From positions 62,278 through 126,277 of the forward strand of contig NZ_NHRJ02000009.1 of NCBI RefSeq assembly GCF_002220865.2: 64,000 nucleotides of DNA. Reading direction: 5' to 3'. The translations under genes and the position numbers were made by a program. This document shows positions 17,933 through 26,944 of this stretch, piece by piece. The stretch is from Paenibacillus xerothermodurans. GTDB taxonomy: Bacteria > Bacillota > Bacilli > Paenibacillales > NBRC-103111. Each line of letters starts with the position of its first letter. Positions within the stretch are counted from its first letter, which is position 1. The notes beneath the pieces were generated by a model. That model was given only the letters and a program-made list of their open reading frames with translations. It was not told where the DNA came from and ran no database searches.

Positions 17933-20900
17933 TTGAAGCAAGGCATAATTCGTTTGGGGATGTCCGTCTCTCTAATTCTATCATCCATGACGGCCTATAT
18001 CACTGAGCCATTACCCGCGCGGGCGCAAACCGCACCATCGGCGGAGGTTGCTTCTGCTTATATCGTGCCCGGCAAGGTGATGGTCAAGCTGAAGGAAGAT
18101 GCCGACGGTCCAACGGCACGCAAGATCCGAGGGTACTCGGCCCAAAGCGTGGAGAATCAATCGCCGCAGCACAAAGTGGTCGAGGTGCCGACGGCCAGTG
18201 ATATACCCACGGCTGTGAAGCAGTTGGAAAATAATCCTGACGTTGAGTATGCGGAGCCGGTTTTTGTCAACAAAATGACAGCCACCCCTTCTCAATCCAT
18301 CGTTGATAATACGATGCAGGCAGCCGCAGCTTCGCTGACGAACGATCCGGAAGCGCCAAACCAATGGAGTTTGAGCGTCACGGACGTCACCTATGCTTGG
18401 GAGAAAGTGCCGGCAGGAAATGGAGAGGTGATAATAGCCGTCCTTGACACAGGGGTCGACGGTAGCCACCCGGATCTCCGGGGTAAACTGGTGGACGGGT
18501 ACGACTTCATACATAACCGGCCGATATCCCCCAACGCCAATTCTGATGACAACATGCATGGCACCTTCGTTGCCGGCATCGCTGCTGCCCACACCAATAA
18601 CGCTGTCGGTATCGCAGGAGTAGCGGGCAGTGCAAAGATTATGCCGCTGAAAGTGTTGGACAGTGAAGGCAGCGGCAACACCGACACGATCGGTCAAGCA
18701 ATACGCTGGGCAGTCGATCACGGTGCGAAAGTGATTAACCTGAGCCTCGGGAGACCGCGCGAGGCGGTGTTGGAAAACGGCCATCGTTATGATTTATACA
18801 GCCAGTATGAGCGGGATTCCATCCAGTACGCCGTTTCCAAAGGGGCGGTTGTCATCGCTTCTTCCGGTAATGAGAGCAACCACTGGGCAGCACCGCAGCC
18901 GCAAAACTTGGACACACCGGAAGAAGAACGGGCGAATCCCGACCTGGCCGAGCCTTATTACTCCGCTGTCGGGTACCCCGCTGCCCTACCTAACACGATT
19001 GCAGTCGGGGCTATCGGTGCGCAGGTGAACGGTGAGCTGAACATAGCAGACTTCTCAAATATCGGTCCCGAGCTTGATGTAGTCGCTCCCGGCGCACTGG
19101 TGAGAAGCACCATACCGGCCACACAGTCCAATCGAGCAAAATACTATGATAACAACAGCGGCACGTCCTTCTCTGCGCCATTCGTCTCAGGGATGGCAGC
19201 GCTGCTGCTGACCGCGTCACCCGGGCTCACGCCATCTGAAGTAGAAGCTGCTCTCGAAAACAGCGCTTCTGCAGCGGGCTTAATCCGGCCTGAATCGAAC
19301 AACACTTTGAGCGACAGGCATTATTTTGGCCGCGGACTAGTCAACGCAAAACGTGCGTTTGGCTTGAATCAACTGAAGTTGGTTCACACGTCCGGCAATC
19401 TGACTGCGAAAGATACGCTGGGCTTCGCGTTGGAGAGCAGAGACTACGCCGGCGCACCTGCAGCGAACTATGACAAAGCGGCCATCGTTGTCGCCGCGTA
19501 TGACGCTGCGGCATCAGATTACGTTGAGGTTAACCGCACCGTAGTGGAAAGCACTTACTTCAGCTCATTCCAAGTTCCTATGAATGATGCGGGCGCCTAC
19601 CGTATTTATGCCGAAGTCAACGATCCACAGGGTGCACTGCAAAGCGGCTCGATTGAAGCCAGGATTATGCCCGATAACGTCATGGCCAACAAAACTAGCG
19701 GCAGTTATAAGGGCACTATCTCGGTAGAACTTAGCAGTCCAACGTCTGAGGCAGACATTTTCTATACTTTGGACGGCAGCGATCCGACTGCCGCCGAAGA
19801 CGCTGCTTTGTATCAAGGCCCTATCCAATTAAGCCAATCCACAACACTGCGTGCGGTGGCGGTGAAACGAGATGTAGCGAGCGGGGTCAGCTCGTATGAG
19901 TATACCATCACCAAAAGCGGCGGCAGCAAACGCGGCGGCGGTGGCGGTGGTGGCGGAACCTTCTTCATGCCTCCTGCAACCACTCCGCCCGGGCAGTCGA
20001 ACACCGCCACCGTGGTAGTAAAAGCCGATGATGCACAGCTGAAGAGCGCTCTAGAGTCAGCAGGCACTACTTCGGCCACGATCGACGCCACTGCCGGTGT
20101 CGACGCAAATCAGCTGCGAGTGCAGTTTGGAGCAGCGATCGTTGAACTAGCTGAAGAGAAGAACAAATCCCTCATCGTAAATACGGGACGGCACGTTTTT
20201 GAACTGCCGCCCGGCGCGGTGGCGGCAGAGGCAGGCACGGATGTGGTGACGCTGAGCGTGTCGGCTTTAGCGTCAGATCCCAGCCTGAACCATAACCCTG
20301 CTGAGGCAAGAGATGTGTCCAAGCCGTATGACTTCAGTCTTTCGTCGGGTGACAGTAAGATCACCCAATTCGACAAACCGTTGGCGATCCGCTGGCAGCT
20401 CCCGGAGGGAGTCAGTCCGGCGAAGCTTGGCGTATACGGTTATAACCAGAGCGGCTTGAACTGGTCCTATCTCGGAGGCACAACCAATGGCAGCACGATC
20501 TCGTTTATGACAGATCATTTTTCCAAGTTCGCCGTATTCGAGTACAATAAAACTTTCGACGATATGGCGGAGCATTGGGCCCGCGCCGAAGTTGAACAGC
20601 TCGCCGCCAAGCATATCGTGACAGGAGTCACCGACACCACATTCGGCCCTGAACAACAGTTGACACGCGCGGAGTTCGCTGCTTTGCTCGTGAGAATGCT
20701 GGGGACGACAACGATGGCAAGCACCGATGTCTTCACCGACGTGAACCCTACCGATTGGTATCATGATGTGGTCTACCAAGCATACCATGCCGGTGTGATC
20801 GAAGGGGTGGCAGCCGGCACATTCGCGCCGAACCAGCCGATCACCCGTGAGCAGATGGCCGTGATGATCATGCGCGCTTACAGCACTGCCACAGGCAAGC

Positions 20901-21106
20901 CAATGGGGGATATCGTGGTGACACAAGAAGTGAAGTTCATCGACGAGGGCCAGATAGGCGGCTGGGCGCGCAGCAGCGTACGTCTGGTCAACGGTCTCGG
21001 ATTGATGGATGGCTTCCCTGACGGCAGCTTCAAGCCGGTCGATACGGCCACGCGAGCCCAAGCGGCGGCGGTTATCCAACGTTTGATGGACGCAATTCAG
21101 CAATAA
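17933..21106 (+). CDS. Secreted subtilisin-like serine protease with SLH anchor
   Basis: Cell-surface protease of 1057 residues. The signal peptide (1-31) is cut near ARA. An inhibitor I9-like propeptide covers about 44-113. The S8 domain has Asp172 (AVLDTGVDGSHP), His209 (DNMHGTFVAG), oxyanion Asn313 (SSGNES) and Ser412 (GTSFSAPFVSG). Then come an all-beta region, a chitobiase-like domain (YTLDGSDPTA), a glycine-rich hinge of eight Gly near residue 668, a further beta domain, and three SLH repeats from about 880 to the end (FDDMAEHWARAE, FTDVNPTDWYHD, GGWARSSVRLV). The SLH repeats should bind pyruvylated wall polymer. It starts with TTG after GGAGGAG. Confidence 0.95.
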   Translation: MKQGIIRLGMSVSLILSSMTAYITEPLPARAQTAPSAEVASAYIVPGKVMVKLKEDADGPTARKIRGYSAQSVENQSPQHKVVEVPTASDIPTAVKQLENNPDVEYAEPVFVNKMTATPSQSIVDNTMQAAAASLTNDPEAPNQWSLSVTDVTYAWEKVPAGNGEVIIAVLDTGVDGSHPDLRGKLVDGYDFIHNRPISPNANSDDNMHGTFVAGIAAAHTNNAVGIAGVAGSAKIMPLKVLDSEGSGNTDTIGQAIRWAVDHGAKVINLSLGRPREAVLENGHRYDLYSQYERDSIQYAVSKGAVVIASSGNESNHWAAPQPQNLDTPEEERANPDLAEPYYSAVGYPAALPNTIAVGAIGAQVNGELNIADFSNIGPELDVVAPGALVRSTIPATQSNRAKYYDNNSGTSFSAPFVSGMAALLLTASPGLTPSEVEAALENSASAAGLIRPESNNTLSDRHYFGRGLVNAKRAFGLNQLKLVHTSGNLTAKDTLGFALESRDYAGAPAANYDKAAIVVAAYDAAASDYVEVNRTVVESTYFSSFQVPMNDAGAYRIYAEVNDPQGALQSGSIEARIMPDNVMANKTSGSYKGTISVELSSPTSEADIFYTLDGSDPTAAEDAALYQGPIQLSQSTTLRAVAVKRDVASGVSSYEYTITKSGGSKRGGGGGGGGTFFMPPATTPPGQSNTATVVVKADDAQLKSALESAGTTSATIDATAGVDANQLRVQFGAAIVELAEEKNKSLIVNTGRHVFELPPGAVAAEAGTDVVTLSVSALASDPSLNHNPAEARDVSKPYDFSLSSGDSKITQFDKPLAIRWQLPEGVSPAKLGVYGYNQSGLNWSYLGGTTNGSTISFMTDHFSKFAVFEYNKTFDDMAEHWARAEVEQLAAKHIVTGVTDTTFGPEQQLTRAEFAALLVRMLGTTTMASTDVFTDVNPTDWYHDVVYQAYHAGVIEGVAAGTFAPNQPITREQMAVMIMRAYSTATGKPMGDIVVTQEVKFIDEGQIGGWARSSVRLVNGLGLMDGFPDGSFKPVDTATRAQAAAVIQRLMDAIQQ

Positions 21107-21138
21107 GTATATCCAGGCGGTATAATAGAGGCAGAGAG

Positions 21139-21170
21139 TCCCGCATCGCTTTTCGGTGTGCGGGATTTTT
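21139..21170 (+). terminator. Intrinsic terminator after the SLH protease
   Basis: Stem tcccgca/tgcggga (21139-21145 and 21159-21165) with a longer imperfect extension, followed by five T. Confidence 0.85.
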
Positions 21171-21335
21171 GTGCAGATGAAGACGCTCTTCCTCTCCCCT
21201 TTGACAGTTGATGGTTTGATTCAGATCCGATTTTGTGGGTAATAAGAACATTGGGTATGTTTACCATCCATAAATACCGGCAAATCTAGTACTAGCAATC
21301 TACTAATACGGATTTGACAAGGAGGATCTGAATCT

Positions 21336-22067
21336 ATGTTTCATGCCCGACTATCTTATCTATTTGCCCTATTGTTTTTCTTGCTGATGGGTGTCAGCTT
21401 GCATGCCGACGCTTACCATGCTTCATCCGATGAGGCGCAACATATCACAGAGCTCGCTTCCGCGCCAATGCACTGCCCCTGCGGCTTGCCCAACGACGCC
21501 GACAGTTCAGATGAACAACTGCCTGTTGCAGAGGCACAGCCAGCCCCGCCGCCTCAACCGCTGCATTATGTTGTTAACCGGGGGGACACCCTGTCAAAGA
21601 TAGCTCGCGATTTCGATGTGTCCGTAGCAGCGCTTATGATGGAGAACAATATTAGTAATGCGAACGTTCTAACGGTCGGCCAGCGGCTAATCGTTCCTGA
21701 TGCGGACGCTGCCATTGTGCTGCCTGACGGACAGTTCAAAAGCATCGAACGTGTGCTGAGCTCCACCTTGACAGCCTATACCGCCGGTGTGGAATCAACC
21801 GGTAAAACTCCCGAGAGTCCACAATACGGCATCACGTTCAGCGGCAGTAAAGCGGAAGAAGGCAGGACGATCGCAGTTGACCCTGATATCATACCCTTGG
21901 GGACCAAGGTATACATAGACGGCATTGGCGTACGTACCGCAGAGGATACAGGTTCGGCGGTGAAAGGCGCAAGGATCGATGTATTTATGAACGACGTGGG
22001 AGAAGCTATCAATTTCGGTGTAAAACCTAATGTCAAAGTCTACGTTCTATCGACGGAAAGTATCTAA
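21336..22067 (+). CDS. Secreted LysM and 3D domain protein (YocH-like wall hydrolase)
   Basis: Exported cell-wall protein of 243 residues. A signal peptide (1-25) is followed by an acidic/Pro-rich spacer. One LysM repeat (HYVVNRGDTLSKIARDFDVS to GQRLIVP, about 76-121) binds peptidoglycan. The C-terminal 3D domain has its three hallmark aspartates in IAVDPDIIPLGTKVYI, AEDTGSAVKG and ARIDVFM. 3D domains are the catalytic part of MltA/Rpf/Sps-type lytic transglycosylases. Start ATG with AAGGAGG. I looked for a c-di-AMP riboswitch upstream, as some relatives have, and saw none. Confidence 0.92.
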   Translation: MFHARLSYLFALLFFLLMGVSLHADAYHASSDEAQHITELASAPMHCPCGLPNDADSSDEQLPVAEAQPAPPPQPLHYVVNRGDTLSKIARDFDVSVAALMMENNISNANVLTVGQRLIVPDADAAIVLPDGQFKSIERVLSSTLTAYTAGVESTGKTPESPQYGITFSGSKAEEGRTIAVDPDIIPLGTKVYIDGIGVRTAEDTGSAVKGARIDVFMNDVGEAINFGVKPNVKVYVLSTESI

Positions 22068-22234
22068 TCATAATTGATGCAAGCGCTCTACGAAAAAAGA
22101 TACGGCCGCACTGGGCTTTTTCATCATGATCCTTCTCATTTTCTGCCAAGTCATAGATTCAAAGTAGGGGCCATTATATTTCTTCACAAATTTGTGTATT
22201 ATATTAAGATAAACTATTACGTGAGAAAGGTTGA

Positions 22235-23893
22235 TTGGACTTGGAAAACCCATCTGCATCATCCCATTTTATCAAGAATATTGTCATAGAAGATTTGAAA
22301 TCCGGCCGGGTCGACCATGTCGTAACGCGTTTTCCGCCTGAGCCGAACGGATATTTGCACATCGGGCATGCAAAGTCGATCAGCATTAACTTTGATGTGG
22401 CCGATGAATTCAAAGGACGCACGTACCTCCGGTTCGATGATACGAATCCACTGAAAGAGGATGTCGAGTTCGTCGAATCGATCAAGGAGGACGTACGCTG
22501 GCTCGGCTACGAATGGGACGGACTGTTTTTCGCCTCTGATTATTTTGATGAGATGTACGATCGTGCCGTCCTGCTGATCAAAAAGGGTAAAGCTTATGTG
22601 GACGACCAGTCTGCCGAGGAGATACGCCTCACCCGCGGCACCTTGACCGAGCCTGGCAAGAACAGCCCGCACCGAGACCGGACCGTGGAAGAAAATCTGG
22701 ATTTGTTCGAGCGGATGCGTAAGGGAGAGTTCAAGGAAGGCGATAAAATTTTGCGTGCCAAAATCGATATGGGCTCCCCGAACATGAACTTACGTGACCC
22801 TGCGTTGTATCGGATCTCATACGCCACACATCACAACACAGGCGATAAGTGGTGCATCTACCCTATGTATGCCTTCGCTCATCCGATCGAGGATGCAATA
22901 GAAGGTGTCACCCACTCCATCTGTACGTTGGAGTTCGAAGATCAACGGCCTTTTTACGATTGGGTGGTTGCAGAATGCGAGATGCCGCATCAACCTCGCC
23001 AGTATGAGTTTGCACGGCTTAATTTGACCAATACGGTGATGAGCAAACGGTTCCTTAAACAGCTTGTGGAAGAAAATGTCGTTGACGGGTGGGACGATCC
23101 GCGGATGCCGACCATCTCGGGGATGCGGCGCAAAGGATATACACCCGAATCGATTCGCAATTTTGTGCGGGAGACCGGCGTGACCAAGGCTAACAGTGTC
23201 GTGGATGAGCGGATGCTCGAGCATTTTATAAGGGAGGACCTGAAGTTGAAGGCACCGCGTACGATGGCGGTACTGCGCCCGCTGAAGGTTGTCATCACGA
23301 ACTACCCGGAAGATCAGGTAGAAATGCTCGACGCCGAGATTAACCCGGAAAACCCTGAGATGGGAGCCCGACAGATTCCATTTTCCCGCGAAATCTACAT
23401 TGAGCAGGACGATTTCATGGAAAATCCGCCGAGCAAGTATTTCCGTCTGTTTCCCGGCAACGAAGTGCGCTTGAAGAACGCGTATTTCATTAAGTGCAAT
23501 GATTTCATAAAAGATGCCGACGGCAACATCACGGAAATTCACTGCACCTACGATCCCGAGACGAAAAGCGGCACCGGTTTTACCGGACGCAAGGTTAAGG
23601 GCACTATCCACTGGGTGGACGCAAGGCATGCGCTGCCTGCTGAGTGCCGTCTGTACGAGCCGCTCATTATGGATGACGCAGAAGAAGAGGGCGATTCATT
23701 CCTCGACCGCATTAACCCTAACTCTTTAGAAACACTGCACGGCTTTGTCGAACCGAACATGAAGGAAGCTAGCGGCAACGACAAGTTCCAATTTTTCCGC
23801 CATGGCTACTTTAACGTGGATCCGAAGCATTCTACAGCTGATCATCTGGTTTACAATCGTGTTGTGTCACTCAAAAGCTCTTTTGTTATCTAA
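22235..23893 (+). CDS. glnS: Glutamine--tRNA ligase
   Basis: Class I aminoacyl-tRNA synthetase (552 residues) that charges tRNA-Gln directly with glutamine. It has the HIGH motif ([12 protein letters not shown]), the FDDTNP motif that distinguishes GlnRS from most GluRS, and MSKR (TNTVMSKR) as the KMSKS equivalent. The C-terminal half is the beta-barrel anticodon-binding region of GlnRS ([16 protein letters not shown]). It starts with TTG after GAGAAAGG. Most Bacillota lack this enzyme and use GluRS plus GatCAB, so it points to an acquired gene, although related Paenibacillaceae are known to carry it. Confidence 0.95.
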   Translation: MDLENPSASSHFIKNIVIEDLKSGRVDHVVTRFPPEPNGYLHIGHAKSISINFDVADEFKGRTYLRFDDTNPLKEDVEFVESIKEDVRWLGYEWDGLFFASDYFDEMYDRAVLLIKKGKAYVDDQSAEEIRLTRGTLTEPGKNSPHRDRTVEENLDLFERMRKGEFKEGDKILRAKIDMGSPNMNLRDPALYRISYATHHNTGDKWCIYPMYAFAHPIEDAIEGVTHSICTLEFEDQRPFYDWVVAECEMPHQPRQYEFARLNLTNTVMSKRFLKQLVEENVVDGWDDPRMPTISGMRRKGYTPESIRNFVRETGVTKANSVVDERMLEHFIREDLKLKAPRTMAVLRPLKVVITNYPEDQVEMLDAEINPENPEMGARQIPFSREIYIEQDDFMENPPSKYFRLFPGNEVRLKNAYFIKCNDFIKDADGNITEIHCTYDPETKSGTGFTGRKVKGTIHWVDARHALPAECRLYEPLIMDDAEEEGDSFLDRINPNSLETLHGFVEPNMKEASGNDKFQFFRHGYFNVDPKHSTADHLVYNRVVSLKSSFVI

Positions 23894-23917
23894 ACGCATT
23901 ACCATCGCGTCGATCAG

Positions 23918-23955
23918 GACCATCAATTACGTTGTTGTGATTGGTGGTCTTTTTG
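23918..23955 (+). terminator. Intrinsic terminator after glnS
   Basis: Stem gaccatcaat/attggtggtc (23918-23927 and 23940-23949, one G-U pair), followed by five T. Confidence 0.75.
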
Positions 23956-24070
23956 TTGGTGCTTGGCCCAGCCACTCACCGCACAATTGTCATGTGAGGC
24001 AATGTGAGCATATTCGCCATCGGATGTGCATATCATGTTTTGTTAGATGATTTCATTTGGAGGGATCTTC

Positions 24071-24241
24071 ATGCTGCTGACAGAAGAAGTACGCGAAAAA
24101 CAAAAGGTCGTGAACAAACTGCACGAGATGGAGCTCGATCAAATTGCCAACTGGGTCGAAGCTATTCCGTCAGACAAGTGGAAAGAGATGTTCGTCCTGC
24201 GCTGGCCGACTCTTGTGAAAAAATGCGGCATCAAGCTGTGA
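24071..24241 (+). CDS. Small helical protein of unknown function
   Basis: Unrecognised 56-residue protein, charged and probably alpha-helical (LLTEEVREKQKVVNKLHEME...). It ends in a basic segment KKCGIKL. No signal peptide or TM helix. The ATG at 24071 is well supported by TTGGAGGG seven bases upstream, and the frame ends shortly before a hairpin with a T run, which argues that it is a real gene. Confidence 0.65.
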   Translation: MLLTEEVREKQKVVNKLHEMELDQIANWVEAIPSDKWKEMFVLRWPTLVKKCGIKL

Positions 24242-24268
24242 ATGGAGCTACATACCACTCTCAGTGCA

Positions 24269-24297
24269 AGGCTGCTTCCGCCGCGGGGCGGCTTTTT
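24269..24297 (+). terminator. Terminator after the 56-residue protein
   Basis: A GC-rich hairpin (ccgcc/ggcgg core) followed by five T. Confidence 0.55.
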
Positions 24298-24318
24298 GCG
24301 TTTGTGAGAAATATATAT

Positions 24319-24516
24319 CCTGACTTATCTGATATGCGTCGAATGGGTGAGCAGTTTAGTACACCGGAAGCTGTCGTTTTATTCAGCGCGCATTGGGTCA
24401 GTGGAACACAGTCCTTCACTGCGACGGACGCGATCTATGACACAATGTATGAGTTTGGCGGTTTTCCCGACGTTCTGTTTCAAGTGACTTATCCTACTGT
24501 TGGCGCCCCCGATGTG
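24319..24516 (+). pseudogene. Relic of a LigB/YgiD-type extradiol dioxygenase
   Basis: A plus-strand stretch without a start codon reads in one frame MRRMGEQFSTPEAVVLFSAHW and continues to EFGGFPDVLFQVTYPTVG. This matches the N-terminal third of DODA-type dioxygenases such as YgiD: the conserved VSAHW (metal-binding His) and HDFGGFP...YPAPG blocks are recognisable. The part before it (GHGSP motif) and everything after about 24510 are missing. The 3' end runs into the end of the convergent cdaR gene. It is clearly a deletion remnant. Confidence 0.72.
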
Positions 24517-25612
24517 GTTTGCTGCCATGCCCCTGCGCGACTATCCACACTGCCATTTGCAAGGCCGCCGCATCCTGAAACAGCTGCGGGTCACAGCCGG
24601 TGAGTTCGCGTATGCGCTTCAGCCGGTAAATCAGCGTGTTGCGGTGTATATACAGCGCTTGCGCGGCCGATTGGATGTTCAATCCGCTGTCGAAAAACAC
24701 CTGCAGCGTCCCCACCAACTGCTCGGATACCCCCGACAGGATACGTGCTGCGAACCTGCGTTTATGGTCGTCGTCAGACAGATGCACTATCGCCTGCGGT
24801 TCCAATCCTTGATAGGAGACCAGCGGGCTTTTCTTGTCTCCGAATAGCAGGGCGAGCCCTGCTTCACTGAACGCGGCAGGTATGTCAATGCGTGTCGGCG
24901 CTGCCGATGTGTACCCGATGCGCACATTGAATCCGCTGTGTGCAAGCGTCTGCTGCAGCATGCCTCGCGTGTGCTCTGCCTGTGACTCAGTCAGTCCGGT
25001 CAGCAGGATAAATATCCTCTCATAGCTTCCCACACTCATCAACACCTTTTCCCCCAAACTGTCCTCTATCAGCCTGAGCAAGCGGCGGTTATCAAAAAAA
25101 CTGCGGGTTTCCGTTTGCAGCACTAGGGCTTCGAACGGAGGCTGCAGCGTTAGCTGAAGCAAATGCAAGCGATCATCCACCTTGGTGAAGTCCGGCTGTG
25201 CCTTAAGAAGTTCTTCCATGATCATCTCTTTGGTGCGCTGCTGCCATTCCCCTTGCGAAATCATAAAGGATTGTTGAAGCATAAGCTCCGTGGTCATCTT
25301 TACAATTTCCCCAAACTCGACCACTTCTGCCGGATCTCCTGTGATTCCTATCACGCCAACCACGTCGCCGCGGAACATCACGGGCACGTTTATGCCAGAG
25401 ACGCTGCCCTTCCACTTTGCCTCATTCTCCCGATCAATGATGAGCGGGCGACCGGTTCGTATCGCCTCGCGCGCGCCTTCATGGAGTTCACCAAGCCGTG
25501 TGCTGTCTCCGGAGGCAATGATGTAACCGTTCTCATCCATCATGTTAATGTTGCGACGCAGCCTTGTCATCGTCTCCTGCACTATCGTTTCCGCCAAATC
25601 AGTGGTCAGCAT
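24494..25612 (-). CDS. cdaR: CdaR family transcriptional regulator (sugar diacid recognition)
   Basis: A transcription factor of 372 residues. The N-terminal putative sugar-diacid recognition domain (about 1-135) contains LAETIVQETMTRLRRNINMMD and GVIGITGDPAEV. A middle GGDEF-like region follows, and a C-terminal PucR-type helix-turn-helix (LNIQSAAQALYIHRNTLIYRLKRI). CdaR homologues activate glucarate, galactarate and glycerate genes. It is divergent from glycerate kinase across a 157-base gap that contains the palindrome at 25648, so it is the likely regulator of the 25.8-28.2 kb genes. Confidence 0.9.
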   Translation of the reverse strand: MLTTDLAETIVQETMTRLRRNINMMDENGYIIASGDSTRLGELHEGAREAIRTGRPLIIDRENEAKWKGSVSGINVPVMFRGDVVGVIGITGDPAEVVEFGEIVKMTTELMLQQSFMISQGEWQQRTKEMIMEELLKAQPDFTKVDDRLHLLQLTLQPPFEALVLQTETRSFFDNRRLLRLIEDSLGEKVLMSVGSYERIFILLTGLTESQAEHTRGMLQQTLAHSGFNVRIGYTSAAPTRIDIPAAFSEAGLALLFGDKKSPLVSYQGLEPQAIVHLSDDDHKRRFAARILSGVSEQLVGTLQVFFDSGLNIQSAAQALYIHRNTLIYRLKRIRELTGCDPQLFQDAAALQMAVWIVAQGHGSKPHRGRQQ

Positions 25613-25647
25613 CCACTTGCCCTCCTATGCTGTGTTTTAGTGCGATT

Positions 25648-25664
25648 GTACAAATTAATTGTAC
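25648..25664. promoter_or_regulatory. Palindrome between cdaR and glycerate kinase, likely operator
   Basis: Perfect inverted repeat GTACAA-ATTAA-TTGTAC in the divergent gap. Its position is suitable for control of both genes. That CdaR binds it is inferred from position only. A TATAAT box for the kinase gene lies at 25719-25724. Confidence 0.5.
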
Positions 25665-25769
25665 TGTTCTGTGAGTTTTTTGTATACTGCGGCTAATTCT
25701 TCTTGCATCGTCGTCCTTTATAATTGAGCTAATAACAGCGTTTATTGCTGGCGAAAGGCGGCGTTATGT

Positions 25770-26927
25770 ATGAAAATCATTATCGCTCCGGATTCATTCA
25801 AAGGCAGCATCTCTGCGGCCGATGCGGCTGGAGCTATCGAAAAAGGGATCAAACGGTTTTTGCCTGAAGCTGTCACCGTTCTGGTACCGGTCGCCGACGG
25901 CGGAGAGGGAACAATGGACAGCCTGATCGGTGCGGCCGGCGGCAGGAAAGTCGCAGCATCGGTGACCGGGCCGCTTGGCGCTCCCGTGGATGCGGCGTAC
26001 GGCCTGCTAGGACCGGACTACCGCGTCGCCATCGTAGAGATGGCCGCAGCTTCCGGCTTGTGCCTCATCACGCCCGAACAGCGCGACCCGCTCAATGCCA
26101 CAACGTTCGGCACCGGTGAATTAATCAAGCAGGCGCTGGCCGCCGGCTGCCGTGAATTCATTCTCGCTTTGGGTGGCAGCGCTACCAACGATGGCGGGGC
26201 CGGCATGCTCGAGGCGCTCGGCGTCCGGCTGCTGGACGCAGCAGGCCAGCCCGTCGCCCGAGGCGGCGGATCACTCAGCCGCATCGCGACCATCGACGCA
26301 ACAGTCCTCGATCCACGGATCGCGGAGTCACGCTTTCTGATCGCGACCGACGTACAGAACCCGCTGCTCGGCCCGCACGGCGCGTCCCACGTATTTGGGC
26401 CGCAGAAAGGAGCCACCCCCTCCATCGTCGACGAGCTGGAACGGAACATGGCGGTGTGGGCCGACCTGATTGAAGCCCACACTGGTGTGCGGGTGCATGA
26501 GATGCCAGGCGCGGGAGCCGCAGGCGGTATTGGCGCTGCGTTTTTGGCCTTTTTCCCCACCACGATTAGGCGGGGCATTGATGTGGTTATACAATATTCA
26601 AGACTGCATGAGCATCTGCGGGACGCAGATTTGGTGATCACGGGTGAAGGCCAAATCGATTACCAGACCGCATCGGGCAAGACCCCGATGGGCATCGCCC
26701 AAGAGGCGAACAAGTACAATGTGCCGACCATCGCCTTAGCCGGCTCAGTAGGTGCAGGCATAGATGCCTTGTATGACGTTGGCATCCGCAGTGTACATAG
26801 CATCGCAGGCGGCCCACTATCGCTGCAGGAAGCAATGGCGCGTGCTGCGGAGCTGCTGGAGGCCACTGCAGAGCAAGTACTGCGGACATTCTGTGCAGCT
26901 GGCATTCCGCAGCCAAATCGCGCCTAA
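25770..26927 (+). CDS. glxK: Glycerate 2-kinase (GarK/GlxK family)
   Basis: Phosphorylates D-glycerate with ATP, the last step before glycolysis when glucarate, galactarate or glyoxylate is used. The start MKIIIAPDSFKGSISAADAA is the family signature. VADGGEGTMDSL, LGGSATNDGGAGMLEALG and DLVITGEGQIDYQTASGKTPMG follow. At 385 residues it has the usual length. It is the first gene after the CdaR-type promoter and is followed by larA after 17 bases. Confidence 0.95.
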   Translation: MKIIIAPDSFKGSISAADAAGAIEKGIKRFLPEAVTVLVPVADGGEGTMDSLIGAAGGRKVAASVTGPLGAPVDAAYGLLGPDYRVAIVEMAAASGLCLITPEQRDPLNATTFGTGELIKQALAAGCREFILALGGSATNDGGAGMLEALGVRLLDAAGQPVARGGGSLSRIATIDATVLDPRIAESRFLIATDVQNPLLGPHGASHVFGPQKGATPSIVDELERNMAVWADLIEAHTGVRVHEMPGAGAAGGIGAAFLAFFPTTIRRGIDVVIQYSRLHEHLRDADLVITGEGQIDYQTASGKTPMGIAQEANKYNVPTIALAGSVGAGIDALYDVGIRSVHSIAGGPLSLQEAMARAAELLEATAEQVLRTFCAAGIPQPNRA

Positions 26928-26944
26928 CAAAGGAGAGAGGTTTT

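Noticed and set aside
21170-21335. c-di-AMP riboswitch before the LysM-3D gene
   Set aside because: Relatives of this gene can have one, but the length and conserved blocks are missing here.
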